DNA of 5,533 nt from Methanomicrobiales archaeon. GTDB lineage: Archaea; Halobacteriota; Methanomicrobia; Methanomicrobiales; JACTUA01. Below are positions 1 through 4,588 of the stretch, in pieces. Position numbers and translations under genes: made by a program. The notes beneath the pieces were generated by a model. It was given only the letters and a program-made list of their open reading frames with translations, made no database searches and was not told the DNA's origin. Location: assembly GCA_028678715.1 (NCBI GenBank), contig JAJRCY010000071.1, positions 1 through 5,533 of the forward strand. Reading direction: 5' to 3'. The first letter of the stretch is position 1, and every line of letters begins with the position of its first letter.

Positions 1-1
1 C

Positions 2-301
2 ATCCGGGAGATGGCAGGGGCGCTCCTTCTCGGTACCGGCCACGTGGCCGCAGGGGTCAGGGCCATGGGCTCGGACCAGAAAAAAGTGCGGGAGGCCATC
101 CGGGAGGCGAGGAGGACCATCCATACGGTCGGTGATACCTATCTCCTGGCCATGAAGGACCTCTTCGAGACCCCCGTCACCATGGACATGCTGAAGCGCA
201 GGGAGGTGTACCACCACCTGTGGAATGCAGGGGGGGCCCTCCAGGCAACGGTGGACATCCTCCACAAGGCGGTGGTGGGGATCGACCTGGGCGGGGATTG
301 A
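2..301 (+). CDS. DUF47 / PhoU-like phosphate transport accessory protein, C-terminal part (5' truncated)
   Basis: The frame is open to the left window edge, so the start lies outside; 99 residues and the TGA stop are visible. The piece is almost entirely helical and matches the C-terminal layout of DUF47 (PhoU-related) proteins: an amphipathic helix, the charged stretch KKVREAIREARRTIHTVGD, an LFETPVTMDMLKRREVYHHL segment, and a last helix ending in the VDIL block. Family members are cytoplasmic helical-bundle proteins that often accompany PiT-type phosphate transporters and are thought to modulate uptake. In many relatives the last helix carries spaced acidic residues that bind metal; here it reads NAGGALQATVDIL, so only one of those acids is evident and metal binding may be reduced. 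An ATG at position 11 exists but has no Shine-Dalgarno sequence and lies inside the domain, so it is an internal methionine. A transporter gene, if present, would lie upstream and cannot be seen. The family call comes from pattern recognition only. Confidence 0.68.
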   Translation: MREMAGALLLGTGHVAAGVRAMGSDQKKVREAIREARRTIHTVGDTYLLAMKDLFETPVTMDMLKRREVYHHLWNAGGALQATVDILHKAVVGIDLGGD

Positions 302-311
302 GAGGAGAGGA

Positions 312-821
312 TCACGACTGACGGCCTGCTAACGCCGTCTGGCGGTCCTTCCACATGATCTGGAGTGTGCGTTGTGCCAGGGGTGCGCCGGTCGAGGGGT
401 CGGTAATCGTGAGGGTGATCACCACTTCCGGCGGATCCTGCTCCGATGGCATCGGGTCATAGGACCAGTAAATCGCTTCCGGTCCGCGCCGGGTCACCGG
501 CCCGAGCAGGACCACCTGGTACGACGGCGGTGTCCAGGACAGGAAATGCCCCAAGGATGTCTCCCACCGGTACACCGCTCCCGGGGGAAGAATGCCTGAG
601 GTATTCCGGGCAGAGAGCCGGATCCCGGGTGTGGAGGACATCATGAGGGAATACTCCGGGGGTTCTGCCGTGATCATCACCTCGAGAGGATCGGTGCCCC
701 CGGTTCCAGGAGCCGGGGTAGCCGCAGGCCCTGTGGTTCCGCCGGTGAGCGGGGCACTGCACCCTGCCACCACCATCCCTGCCATGAGGACCAGGAACAC
801 TTCCTCCCACCGGTGATCCAT
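312..821 (-). CDS. Small secreted lipoprotein of unknown function
   Basis: A 169-residue protein. The N-terminus (MDHRWEEVFLVLMAGMVVAGC) has a short hydrophobic segment followed by the lipobox VAGC, so Cys21 would be lipid-modified and the protein held on the outer face of the membrane. A Thr/Gly/Pro/Ala-rich linker (about residues 22-43) follows, then a domain of about 120 residues rich in beta-forming and aromatic residues (AVYRWETSLGHFLSW, EAIYWSYDPMP, VVITLTITDPSTG), which suggests one immunoglobulin- or PKD-like beta-sandwich. I do not recognise the family and assign no function. The frame stays open upstream to ATGs at 869 and 974, but the ATG at 821 puts the signal sequence at the N-terminus and has a TATA-like element about 27 bp before it, so it is preferred. 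There is no convincing Shine-Dalgarno sequence. The gene ends 10 nt from the convergent DUF47 gene and is divergent from the DUF998 gene. Confidence 0.72.
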   Translation of the reverse strand: MDHRWEEVFLVLMAGMVVAGCSAPLTGGTTGPAATPAPGTGGTDPLEVMITAEPPEYSLMMSSTPGIRLSARNTSGILPPGAVYRWETSLGHFLSWTPPSYQVVLLGPVTRRGPEAIYWSYDPMPSEQDPPEVVITLTITDPSTGAPLAQRTLQIMWKDRQTALAGRQS

Positions 822-843
822 GGAACCGGATGTGATGAGCAGG

Positions 844-851
844 TGAATAAA
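844..851 (-). promoter_or_regulatory. TATA-like element for the lipoprotein gene
   Basis: On the minus strand this reads TTTATTCA, centred about 27 bp before the ATG at 821. That is the usual archaeal TATA-to-start distance, so transcription could begin at or next to the start codon and give a leaderless mRNA, matching the absence of a Shine-Dalgarno sequence. The element was located by eye; no transcript data are available. Confidence 0.4.
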
Positions 852-976
852 GCCCTCCCACCGGATCATCCCTGCAGCACGACGCCAGAGCACTTGTTTC
901 CTCGATCCTGTGGGAGATACCGATGAACATCCTGGACCTTTTCCTGCGTTCCGCCTGGAGAGGAGCGGCGGCATAC

Positions 977-1001
977 GAAAGACAGGAGATCTCCTTCTTT
1001 C
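977..1001. promoter_or_regulatory. Near-perfect 25-bp palindrome in the divergent intergenic region
   Basis: Arms GAAAGA (977-982) and TCTTTC (996-1001) enclose the perfect 12-bp palindrome AGGAGATCTCCT (984-995); a single unpaired C at 983 breaks the symmetry. It lies 45 bp before the DUF998 start and about 155 bp before the lipoprotein start. A dyad of this size in a divergent promoter region could be the operator of a dimeric regulator; a hairpin in a transcript is the alternative. No regulator gene is adjacent. Confidence 0.45.
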
Positions 1002-1046
1002 CTGGCCGGTGAAAGATTCTTGGGATGATCCGGCGTACTAACCCCC

Positions 1047-1733
1047 ATGGAGCCTGCAACAGGGGGACAGGAAGCCCGCACCCGATTCTCGGCCGCGTGC
1101 GGGATGGCTGCCCCCCTCACCTTTTTTGGTACCGTAATGATCCTGGGATTCCTGCGGCCCGATTACAGCCACATCACGCAGCTGATGAGCGAGCTGGGCG
1201 TGCCGGGATCCCCGTATGCCATCGTCATGGATCTCACGGGACTGGCCCTGACCGGGGTCCTGATCATCCTCTTCACGCCGGCCATCCATGCGGCGCTGGG
1301 GAAGCAGCGGGGTGGAACTGTGGGAACCATCCTCGTGGCAGTGGTTGGCCTGGCCTTCATGGGCATGGCGTTCCTTCCCTGCGATGCCGGGTGCGTGCCC
1401 GTGACCTCCGCAGGGCAGCTCCACCTGCTTCTCGGCATGGCCGGTATCCTCATCACCGCGGTAGCTGCCCTCATCCTGGCTTATGCCATGAAGCAGTCCG
1501 GGGACTGGAATGGCTACTGGCAGTATTCGATCGCCACCGGTGTCGCGGTACTCCTGCTGGTCCCTGTATTTCCCTCATTTTCAGCGGTCCAGGGTCTCAC
1601 GCAGCGCGTGATGTCGGGGATTGTGTTCCTCTGGACGGAGGTGGTGGCGATCCGGCTGTACCGACTGAGCTCAGCGGCGCATGGCGGAACCGGAAAGAGT
1701 GCCATCGGACCCCATGAAGACAAAGGTTTGTGA
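1047..1733 (+). CDS. DUF998 family integral membrane protein
   Basis: A 228-residue polytopic membrane protein. Six hydrophobic segments are visible at about residues 21-37, 59-79, 92-110, 127-148, 160-176 and 190-206. The family pattern is clear: [17 protein letters not shown] after the first helix (residues 40-55), FLPCDAGC after the third (109-116), and the GQLH segment at 123-126 opening the fourth helix. The conserved PCD..GC motif and the following His are the reason for the DUF998 call. DUF998 proteins occur in archaea and bacteria and have no established biochemical role. The ATG at 1047 has no Shine-Dalgarno sequence; the ATG at residue 20 (position 1104) would begin directly at the first helix and is a possible alternative start. 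The last ~20 residues ([17 protein letters not shown]) are hydrophilic and probably a disordered tail. The TGA stop overlaps a GTG that could open the HNH frame, but that gene probably starts later. Confidence 0.85.
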   Translation: MEPATGGQEARTRFSAACGMAAPLTFFGTVMILGFLRPDYSHITQLMSELGVPGSPYAIVMDLTGLALTGVLIILFTPAIHAALGKQRGGTVGTILVAVVGLAFMGMAFLPCDAGCVPVTSAGQLHLLLGMAGILITAVAALILAYAMKQSGDWNGYWQYSIATGVAVLLLVPVFPSFSAVQGLTQRVMSGIVFLWTEVVAIRLYRLSSAAHGGTGKSAIGPHEDKGL

Positions 1734-1781
1734 CGGGAAAAGAGAAGAAAAAATTGCCTGCGGCTACTCACTCTATTCGCG

Positions 1782-1794
1782 AAAAAGTTACATA
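1782..1794 (+). promoter_or_regulatory. BRE/TATA-like promoter for the HNH gene
   Basis: The sequence AAAAAGTTACATA resembles an archaeal purine-rich BRE followed by a TATA box (TTACATA, 1788-1794). Its centre is about 26 bp before the ATG at 1817, which suggests a leaderless transcript and supports that start over the GTG at 1730. The assignment is by inspection. Confidence 0.45.
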
Positions 1795-1816
1795 CTCGCA
1801 TTATGATGAATCAATT

Positions 1817-2374
1817 ATGCCACCTGCTGCAGTAAAAACCATCGGAGACCAGATTTTCTGGCAATATGCCAAATTGATCTCCAGATCTGCGGGCCTTGGA
1901 AACCAGAGAGCCTTTCAGATGAAAAAGTTCATTCAACTGAGGGAGGGAGACATTCAATGGTCTTCTTCGATACGAGAATGGGTGAAAGAACATGAACACC
2001 CGGATGAATGCATCTACTGTGGTTCAAAAGAAAATCTGACTGTTGAACACATTCTGCCTTTAGTCCGTGGAGGTCCTGACACAGTGGATAATGCGATTAG
2101 AGTGTGCACCACCTGCAATTCAAGTAAAGGAGCGAAAAGGTTGTATGAATGGAGAGGATTGGGAAAAAAGGATACCATTCCCCGAATAGCTGAAGGCAAA
2201 TACCTCAAGTTATTGTATGAATTGCACACCACACTGGGCACCCTCGGTATTGATAGGAAAGAATTGACCCAGAAGTTGTGCCCCCGGTGTGATGAATCCA
2301 GATTGTGTGAAGAAGCGGCAACGGTCGGGCAGCTGACCGTATATTGTCTTGAGGGCATCTTCCTGAAAGGATAG
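1817..2374 (+). CDS. HNH endonuclease-like protein
   Basis: A 185-residue protein with an HNH nuclease core at about residues 65-105: CIYC (C65, C68), VEHILPL with the catalytic-type His78, DN at 91-92, and CTTCNSSKG (C97, C100, N101, K104). The two CxxC pairs would hold a structural zinc, and His78 plus Asn residues would bind the catalytic metal, as in HNH enzymes. The helical N-terminal region ([15 protein letters not shown], then [11 protein letters not shown]) looks like a separate substrate-recognition part. The C-terminus has a further CPRC (155-158) and C164. Specificity is unknown; restriction, homing or repair roles are all possible, and no methylase or intron is adjacent. The frame opens at GTG 1730, overlapping the DUF998 stop; the ATG at 1817 is preferred because of the promoter-like element before it and the junk-like composition of the extra 29 residues. 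By hand count 1861-1980 is about 45% G+C against 68% for 4081-4200, so the gene may be acquired. Confidence 0.82.
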   Translation: MPPAAVKTIGDQIFWQYAKLISRSAGLGNQRAFQMKKFIQLREGDIQWSSSIREWVKEHEHPDECIYCGSKENLTVEHILPLVRGGPDTVDNAIRVCTTCNSSKGAKRLYEWRGLGKKDTIPRIAEGKYLKLLYELHTTLGTLGIDRKELTQKLCPRCDESRLCEEAATVGQLTVYCLEGIFLKG

Positions 2375-2393
2375 GTGAAACTGGATTCTCTGA

Positions 2394-2402
2394 TTTTTAT
2401 TT
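2394..2402 (+). terminator. T-rich transcription terminator after the HNH gene
   Basis: TTTTTATTT begins 20 nt after the HNH stop codon. Runs of T on the coding strand terminate archaeal RNA polymerase without needing a hairpin. It overlaps the stop codon of the convergent small zinc protein gene. Confidence 0.45.
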
Positions 2403-2558
2403 ACCTTTGCAGGAATGCTCCCTCTTCCCCGTGCCCTTGCACTTGGGGCATGGACTGCTCTTCGTGGAATAGGGAATGTCGAAGGGCCCGCTGCCATCCC
2501 CCTGGCAGAGGGGGCAGGTGATATCCACCCCGCACCGGTCACAGCGCCACGGCTTCAT
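2397..2558 (-). CDS. Small protein with DnaJ-type CxxCxGxG zinc motifs
   Basis: A 53-residue protein with seven cysteines. CDRCG lies at residues 6-10, the first CxxCxGxG motif CPLCQGDG at 15-22, the second CPKCKGTG at 37-44, and a last Cys at 50 in a basic tail ending CKGK. CxxCxGxG repeats are the zinc-binding units of the DnaJ/Hsp40 cysteine-rich domain, where pairs of repeats share a zinc ion; here two repeats plus CDRC could bind one or two zincs. There is no J domain, so this is not a chaperone cofactor in the classical sense. The frame is open further upstream, to 2891, but that extension is proline- and arginine-rich and runs through a repeat element. The ATG at 2558 starts just before the first CxxC and has a TATA-like element about 28 bp upstream. 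There is no Shine-Dalgarno sequence. Function unknown. Confidence 0.68.
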   Translation of the reverse strand: MKPWRCDRCGVDITCPLCQGDGSGPFDIPYSTKSSPCPKCKGTGKREHSCKGK

Positions 2559-2580
2559 GGCGACACTGTCTGTGCGCTGG

Positions 2581-2590
2581 ATACAAATAG
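2581..2590 (-). promoter_or_regulatory. TATA-like element for the 53-residue zinc protein
   Basis: The minus strand reads CTATTTGTAT, centred about 28 bp before the ATG at 2558. The distance fits an archaeal TATA box driving a leaderless or very short-leader transcript. It lies next to the first copy of the intergenic repeat. The call is by inspection. Confidence 0.4.
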
Positions 2591-2612
2591 TTCCTGAGGG
2601 GGGTTTTCCGAT

Positions 2613-2696
2613 GATTATCCTATCCTCACCGGGCGAGGGCGACGGGAGGGAGCGAAAGCCCCCTCCCGGTCCCACCCCGTGGGGATAGTCCCTTCC
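2613..2696 (+). repeat. Intergenic direct repeat, copy 1
   Basis: The core at 2622-2678 matches copy 2 (3213-3268) at about 50 of 57 positions with one gap, including the identical block GCCCCCTCCCGGTCCCACCC. It contains an 8-bp inverted repeat, CGGGAGGG (2643-2650) against CCCTCCCG (2661-2668), with a 10-nt loop. It lies between the two small zinc protein genes. No coding potential is evident. Confidence 0.7.
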
Positions 2697-2746
2697 GGGG
2701 GAATCTCCCGACTGTGTGACTTTCGGTGCAGCCAGGTCCCGAGCGC

Positions 2747-2935
2747 TTAGAGCACCCCGAACCAGGCCGTGTAGGACGTGATGACTGCCACCACCAGGAG
2801 GACCATCAGGATCTTCTGGCCGCAGGAGTTGCAGATGCCAAGATGTTCGCCGCCGCAGTCCCGGCAGTATTTCGTGCGGCAGACCCGGCACTGCTGTTCC
2901 GGGCCGGTGTGCGAATGGGGGGATCCGGTCATCAT
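2747..2935 (-). CDS. Small zinc-knuckle membrane protein
   Basis: A 62-residue protein. Six cysteines are arranged as three CxxC pairs: CRVC (16-19), CRDC (24-27) and CNSC (35-38), with His31 between the second and third pair, so one or two zinc sites are likely. Directly after the last pair comes a hydrophobic stretch, ILMVLLVVAVITSYTAWFGV (42-61), that fits one membrane helix ending at the C-terminus. The zinc part would therefore sit at the membrane, probably on the cytoplasmic side. Two ATGs in tandem (2935 and 2932) mark the start, with GGAG immediately before the first, which is too close for a normal Shine-Dalgarno sequence. The frame continues upstream to an ATG at 3007, adding 24 residues including two more cysteines, so the start is uncertain. 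Same strand as, and 188 nt upstream of, the 53-residue zinc protein. I do not recognise a named family; function unknown. Confidence 0.65.
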   Translation of the reverse strand: MMTGSPHSHTGPEQQCRVCRTKYCRDCGGEHLGICNSCGQKILMVLLVVAVITSYTAWFGVL

Positions 2936-3000
2936 CTCCGGATTGATCTCGAAGCTACATGAAGGGAACCGGGAAAGAACCGCGAAAAGAGAGCAGGGAT

Positions 3001-3073
3001 GGCACACAGATCATCCCATGCTCACCGAGGAAGGGCGACAGGAGGGAGGTGAAAGCCCATTCTTCGGCAATTC
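3001..3073 (+). repeat. Intergenic direct repeat, copy 3 (internally deleted)
   Basis: The stretch 3021-3058 aligns with copy 1 (CTCACCG..., then GGGCGAC, GGAGGGAG and GAAAGCCC in the same order), with about five mismatches and one gap by eye. The right arm of the hairpin and the GGTCCCACCCC block are missing; the sequence instead joins TTCTTCGGCAATTC, which resembles the end of copy 2 (CTTCTATGGCAATTC). This suggests a deletion inside an older full-length copy. Confidence 0.55.
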
Positions 3074-3097
3074 CGAAGTGGCGAGATATCCTCATGG

Positions 3098-3109
3098 GTG
3101 GGCGCCCAC
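3098..3109. repeat. Perfect 12-bp palindrome
   Basis: GTGGGCGCCCAC is exactly self-complementary. It sits 5 bp before a second, larger stem-loop in the region between the small membrane protein and rpl12. In GC-rich DNA a palindrome of this length may occur by chance, so no function is assigned. Confidence 0.4.
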
Positions 3110-3114
3110 GCGGC

Positions 3115-3136
3115 GGGGGGACCGCGAGGTCCCCCC
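3115..3136. repeat. Stem-loop with perfect 9-bp GC stem and GCGA tetraloop
   Basis: GGGGGGACC (3115-3123) and GGTCCCCCC (3128-3136) pair perfectly around a 4-nt loop, GCGA. On the plus strand the loop is of the GNRA type, which gives very stable RNA hairpins. It lies about 230 bp beyond the rpl12 stop, after that gene's T-rich terminator, so it is probably not part of the ribosomal mRNA. No T-run follows it on either strand. Confidence 0.5.
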
Positions 3137-3193
3137 TGGAGCGTCCCCGCTGTTGCCCTTCTCTGCTCACACCGGATGAGAATCGTATCTTAC

Positions 3194-3298
3194 GGCACAT
3201 GCCATTCCGCCAATCCTCGCCGGGGGAGGGCGAGGGGAGGGGGCAGAGCCCCCTCCCGGTCCCACCCCTGTGAGAATAACCTCTTCTATGGCAATTCG
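3194..3298 (+). repeat. Intergenic direct repeat, copy 2
   Basis: The core at 3213-3268 matches copy 1. It contains a perfect 10-bp inverted repeat: GGGAGGGGGC (3235-3244), loop AGA, GCCCCCTCCC (3248-3257). The start (GGCACA at 3194) and end (GGCAATTC at 3290-3297) are shared with copy 3 (3001 and 3066-3073), which helps define an element of roughly 75-105 bp. It lies about 70 bp beyond the rpl12 stop. Confidence 0.68.
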
Positions 3299-3335
3299 TA
3301 CCGCTGAGGGACTCCCCACCCGGCGTCTGAAGGAG

Positions 3336-3354
3336 AAAAAGAATCCAAGAAAAA
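3336..3354 (-). terminator. T-rich terminator of the ribosomal stalk operon
   Basis: On the minus strand two T5 runs (3350-3354 and 3336-3340) follow the rpl12 stop codon within about 30 nt, in a pyrimidine-rich stretch. Archaeal RNA polymerase terminates at such oligo-T tracts without a hairpin. The position is right for the end of the L11-L1-L10-L12 transcript. Confidence 0.6.
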
Positions 3355-3367
3355 GAAGAGAGATAGA

Positions 3368-3679
3368 TTACCCGAACAGGGCGCCGAGCCCGGCCATTGC
3401 GGACTCTTCCTCCGCCTTCTTGTCTTCCTTCTTCTCTTCGGCTGCCGGGGCCGCGGCCGCGGTTGCTGCGGCAGCTGCCGGGGCAGCGGCGACGGGGGCT
3501 ACAACGGTGGCCTTGCTGATGGCCTCCTTGATGTCCACGCCCTCCAGGGCCGATACCAGGGCCTTCACACGGGCGTCCTCGGCCTTTACGCCGGCGGCGG
3601 TCAGCACCGCCTTCACGCTCGACTCCTCAACCTTCTTTCCTGCATGGTGCAGGAGCAGTGCAGCATAGATGTACTCCAT
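3368..3679 (-). CDS. rpl12: 50S ribosomal protein L12 (archaeal P1 type)
   Basis: A 103-residue acidic stalk protein, a normal length for archaeal P1/L12. Residues 1-58 ([17 protein letters not shown]..., ending [11 protein letters not shown]) form the helical N-terminal dimerisation domain that binds the C-terminal spine of L10. An alanine/proline-rich hinge follows (about 60-80, [20 protein letters not shown]), then a charged segment ([12 protein letters not shown]) and the conserved C-terminal AGLGALFG that contacts elongation factors. Archaeal L12 dimers on L10 recruit aEF1A and aEF2 and stimulate GTP hydrolysis. The start is well supported: GAGGTG lies 7 nt before the ATG on the minus strand. 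It is the last gene of the operon, 53 nt after rpl10, and is followed by a T-rich terminator. The family is unrelated in fold to bacterial L7/L12 and marks the window as archaeal. Confidence 0.97.
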   Translation of the reverse strand: MEYIYAALLLHHAGKKVEESSVKAVLTAAGVKAEDARVKALVSALEGVDIKEAISKATVVAPVAAAPAAAAATAAAAPAAEEKKEDKKAEEESAMAGLGALFG

Positions 3680-3686
3680 TCTGTTT

Positions 3687-3692
3687 CACCTC
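3687..3692 (-). promoter_or_regulatory. Shine-Dalgarno sequence of rpl12
   Basis: The minus strand reads GAGGTG ending 7 nt before the rpl12 ATG. A strong, independent site fits the need for several L12 copies per L10. It overlaps a two-codon frame (ATG AGG TGA), probably by chance. Confidence 0.7.
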
Positions 3693-3732
3693 ATGGGTTT
3701 CCTGAAATTCTGTCCAGTCCTCGATTCTTCCC

Positions 3733-4587
3733 TTATTTCTTTCCCACAATACTCTCCAGGGCGACCGATTCCCTCTGTGCCTTCCCGAGCAGGAGCTCGA
3801 TCACGTCCTTCTCGTAGACGTTCGCCTCGACCGCCAGAGTCCGGGCTTCCCGGACCGCCTTTGCCAGCAGGTCCGATGCCGTGGCACGGGTCGGGATGAC
3901 TGCGTTCAGTGACAGGTTGAACGCCTGCTGAGTGGCGAGGATCATCTGGGCGCGAATCGCATCCTCGTCGATGGCGAGCATCTCCGGCTTGAAGACCATG
4001 CTCTCGTAGAAGGCCGCCTGCAGCCGGAGGCCCACGTCCATGGGCTTGATCTCCAGCTTGCCGAGCACGTCGGCCACCTTCTTGGAGATGACCTGGCCCT
4101 TCCGGACGATGGTCTTTGTCTCCCGGATCTTCACCTTGCCGGCCTCGATGGCCGCGGGCACGCCCGCCTGCTGGAGCTCGCCCACGATGGGGCCGGGCTT
4201 GAAGGACGTGGGGCCCTTCTCCACCACGATGTCCACGGGGGCGATCTCGCCGGGCTTTGCCGCCATCTTGGTCTTCGTCTTCTCCAGCATCTTGAAGAGC
4301 CGGAACGGGTTCGAGTTGATGAAGACGAGCGCCGACTGGCCGGTGACATGGGGCTCCAGGGCTGCGATATCCCCTCCCATCTCCCGGATGGCCTGGGTGA
4401 TCAGGGTGTTCCGGGTCATCTTCACGTACGCCGTCGCGTGGAGGTCACGGCGGATCGCCTGCAGCTGCGGTGCCGGGATGCCCCGGACGTCCACCAGGGA
4501 CAGCAGGGTGTACTCCTTCACCCGGCGCTTGATCTCCTCCACCTCGTCCCGCTTCCACTGGGGGAGGTGGTGCGTGTACAGCGCCAT
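3733..4587 (-). CDS. rpl10: 50S ribosomal protein L10 (archaeal P0 type)
   Basis: A 284-residue acidic-P0 homologue. Residues 1-105 form the rRNA-binding domain (WKRDEVEEIKRRVKEY, LVDVRGIPAPQLQAIRRDL). About 108-182 is the archaeal/eukaryotic insert, with the family motif PGPIVGELQQAGVPAAIEAG at 131-150. Residues 208-275 form the helical spine that carries L12 dimers (FNLSLNAVIPTRAT, then LLAKAVREARTLAVEA and VIELLLGKA). Many archaeal L10 proteins continue with an Ala-rich linker and a P1-like tail ending in GLG.LFG; this one stops at ESIVGKK, and the 53 nt to rpl12 encode no such tail in any frame. L10 anchors the L12 stalk to 23S rRNA next to L11. The ATG lies 1 nt after the rpl1 stop (TAA C ATG), and the GGTG 4 nt before it is inside the last rpl1 codons, implying translational coupling. 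Confidence 0.97.
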   Translation of the reverse strand: MALYTHHLPQWKRDEVEEIKRRVKEYTLLSLVDVRGIPAPQLQAIRRDLHATAYVKMTRNTLITQAIREMGGDIAALEPHVTGQSALVFINSNPFRLFKMLEKTKTKMAAKPGEIAPVDIVVEKGPTSFKPGPIVGELQQAGVPAAIEAGKVKIRETKTIVRKGQVISKKVADVLGKLEIKPMDVGLRLQAAFYESMVFKPEMLAIDEDAIRAQMILATQQAFNLSLNAVIPTRATASDLLAKAVREARTLAVEANVYEKDVIELLLGKAQRESVALESIVGKK

Positions 4588-4588
4588 G

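Larger units (their letters stand above)
2936..3367. other. Non-coding GC-rich intergenic region with repeats and hairpins
   Basis: This stretch between the small membrane protein and rpl12 holds no frame that I accept as a gene. It contains repeat copies 3 and 2, the palindrome GTGGGCGCCCAC (3098-3109), a strong stem-loop at 3115-3136 and the rpl12 terminator. Open frames crossing it have arginine/proline/glycine-rich composition and no recognisable motif. Confidence 0.6.

Noticed and set aside
822..974. N-terminal extension of the lipoprotein to an ATG at 974 or 869
   Set aside because: It would bury the signal sequence more than 15-50 residues inside the protein; the ATG at 821 has a properly placed TATA-like element.
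457..1059. Minus-strand frame of 200 codons overlapping the lipoprotein gene
   Set aside because: It has no signal or domain, and the lipoprotein frame has a convincing lipobox and downstream domain.
1025..1717. Plus-strand frame of 230 codons overlapping the DUF998 gene
   Set aside because: It is rich in Arg, Gly, Pro and His with no hydrophobic pattern, whereas the other frame gives a clear six-helix family protein.
1730..1816. GTG start for the HNH gene, giving a 4-bp GTGA overlap with the DUF998 stop
   Set aside because: No good Shine-Dalgarno sequence is present and a promoter-like element lies within this stretch; the overlap is attractive but the later ATG fits better. Kept as an alternative.
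2559..2891. Upstream extension of the 53-residue zinc protein to 164 residues
   Set aside because: The extension is Pro/Gly/Arg-rich, crosses repeat copy 1 and overlaps most of the small zinc membrane protein gene in another frame.
2955..3273. Short frames on both strands between the small membrane protein and rpl12
   Set aside because: Their composition is Arg/Pro/Gly-rich, they cross repeat copies, and no motif or start signal supports them.
2600..3360. CRISPR array
   Set aside because: The three repeats are diverged, unevenly spaced (about 390 and 195 bp apart) and longer than CRISPR repeats, and no cas gene is present.
3270..3668. Plus-strand Ala/Ser-rich frame opposite rpl12
   Set aside because: It is the antisense image of the alanine-rich hinge of L12.
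3686..3694. Two-codon frame ATG AGG TGA over the rpl12 Shine-Dalgarno sequence
   Set aside because: The Shine-Dalgarno core itself creates AGG TGA after a chance ATG; there is no upstream binding site for it, so a regulatory minigene is not supported.
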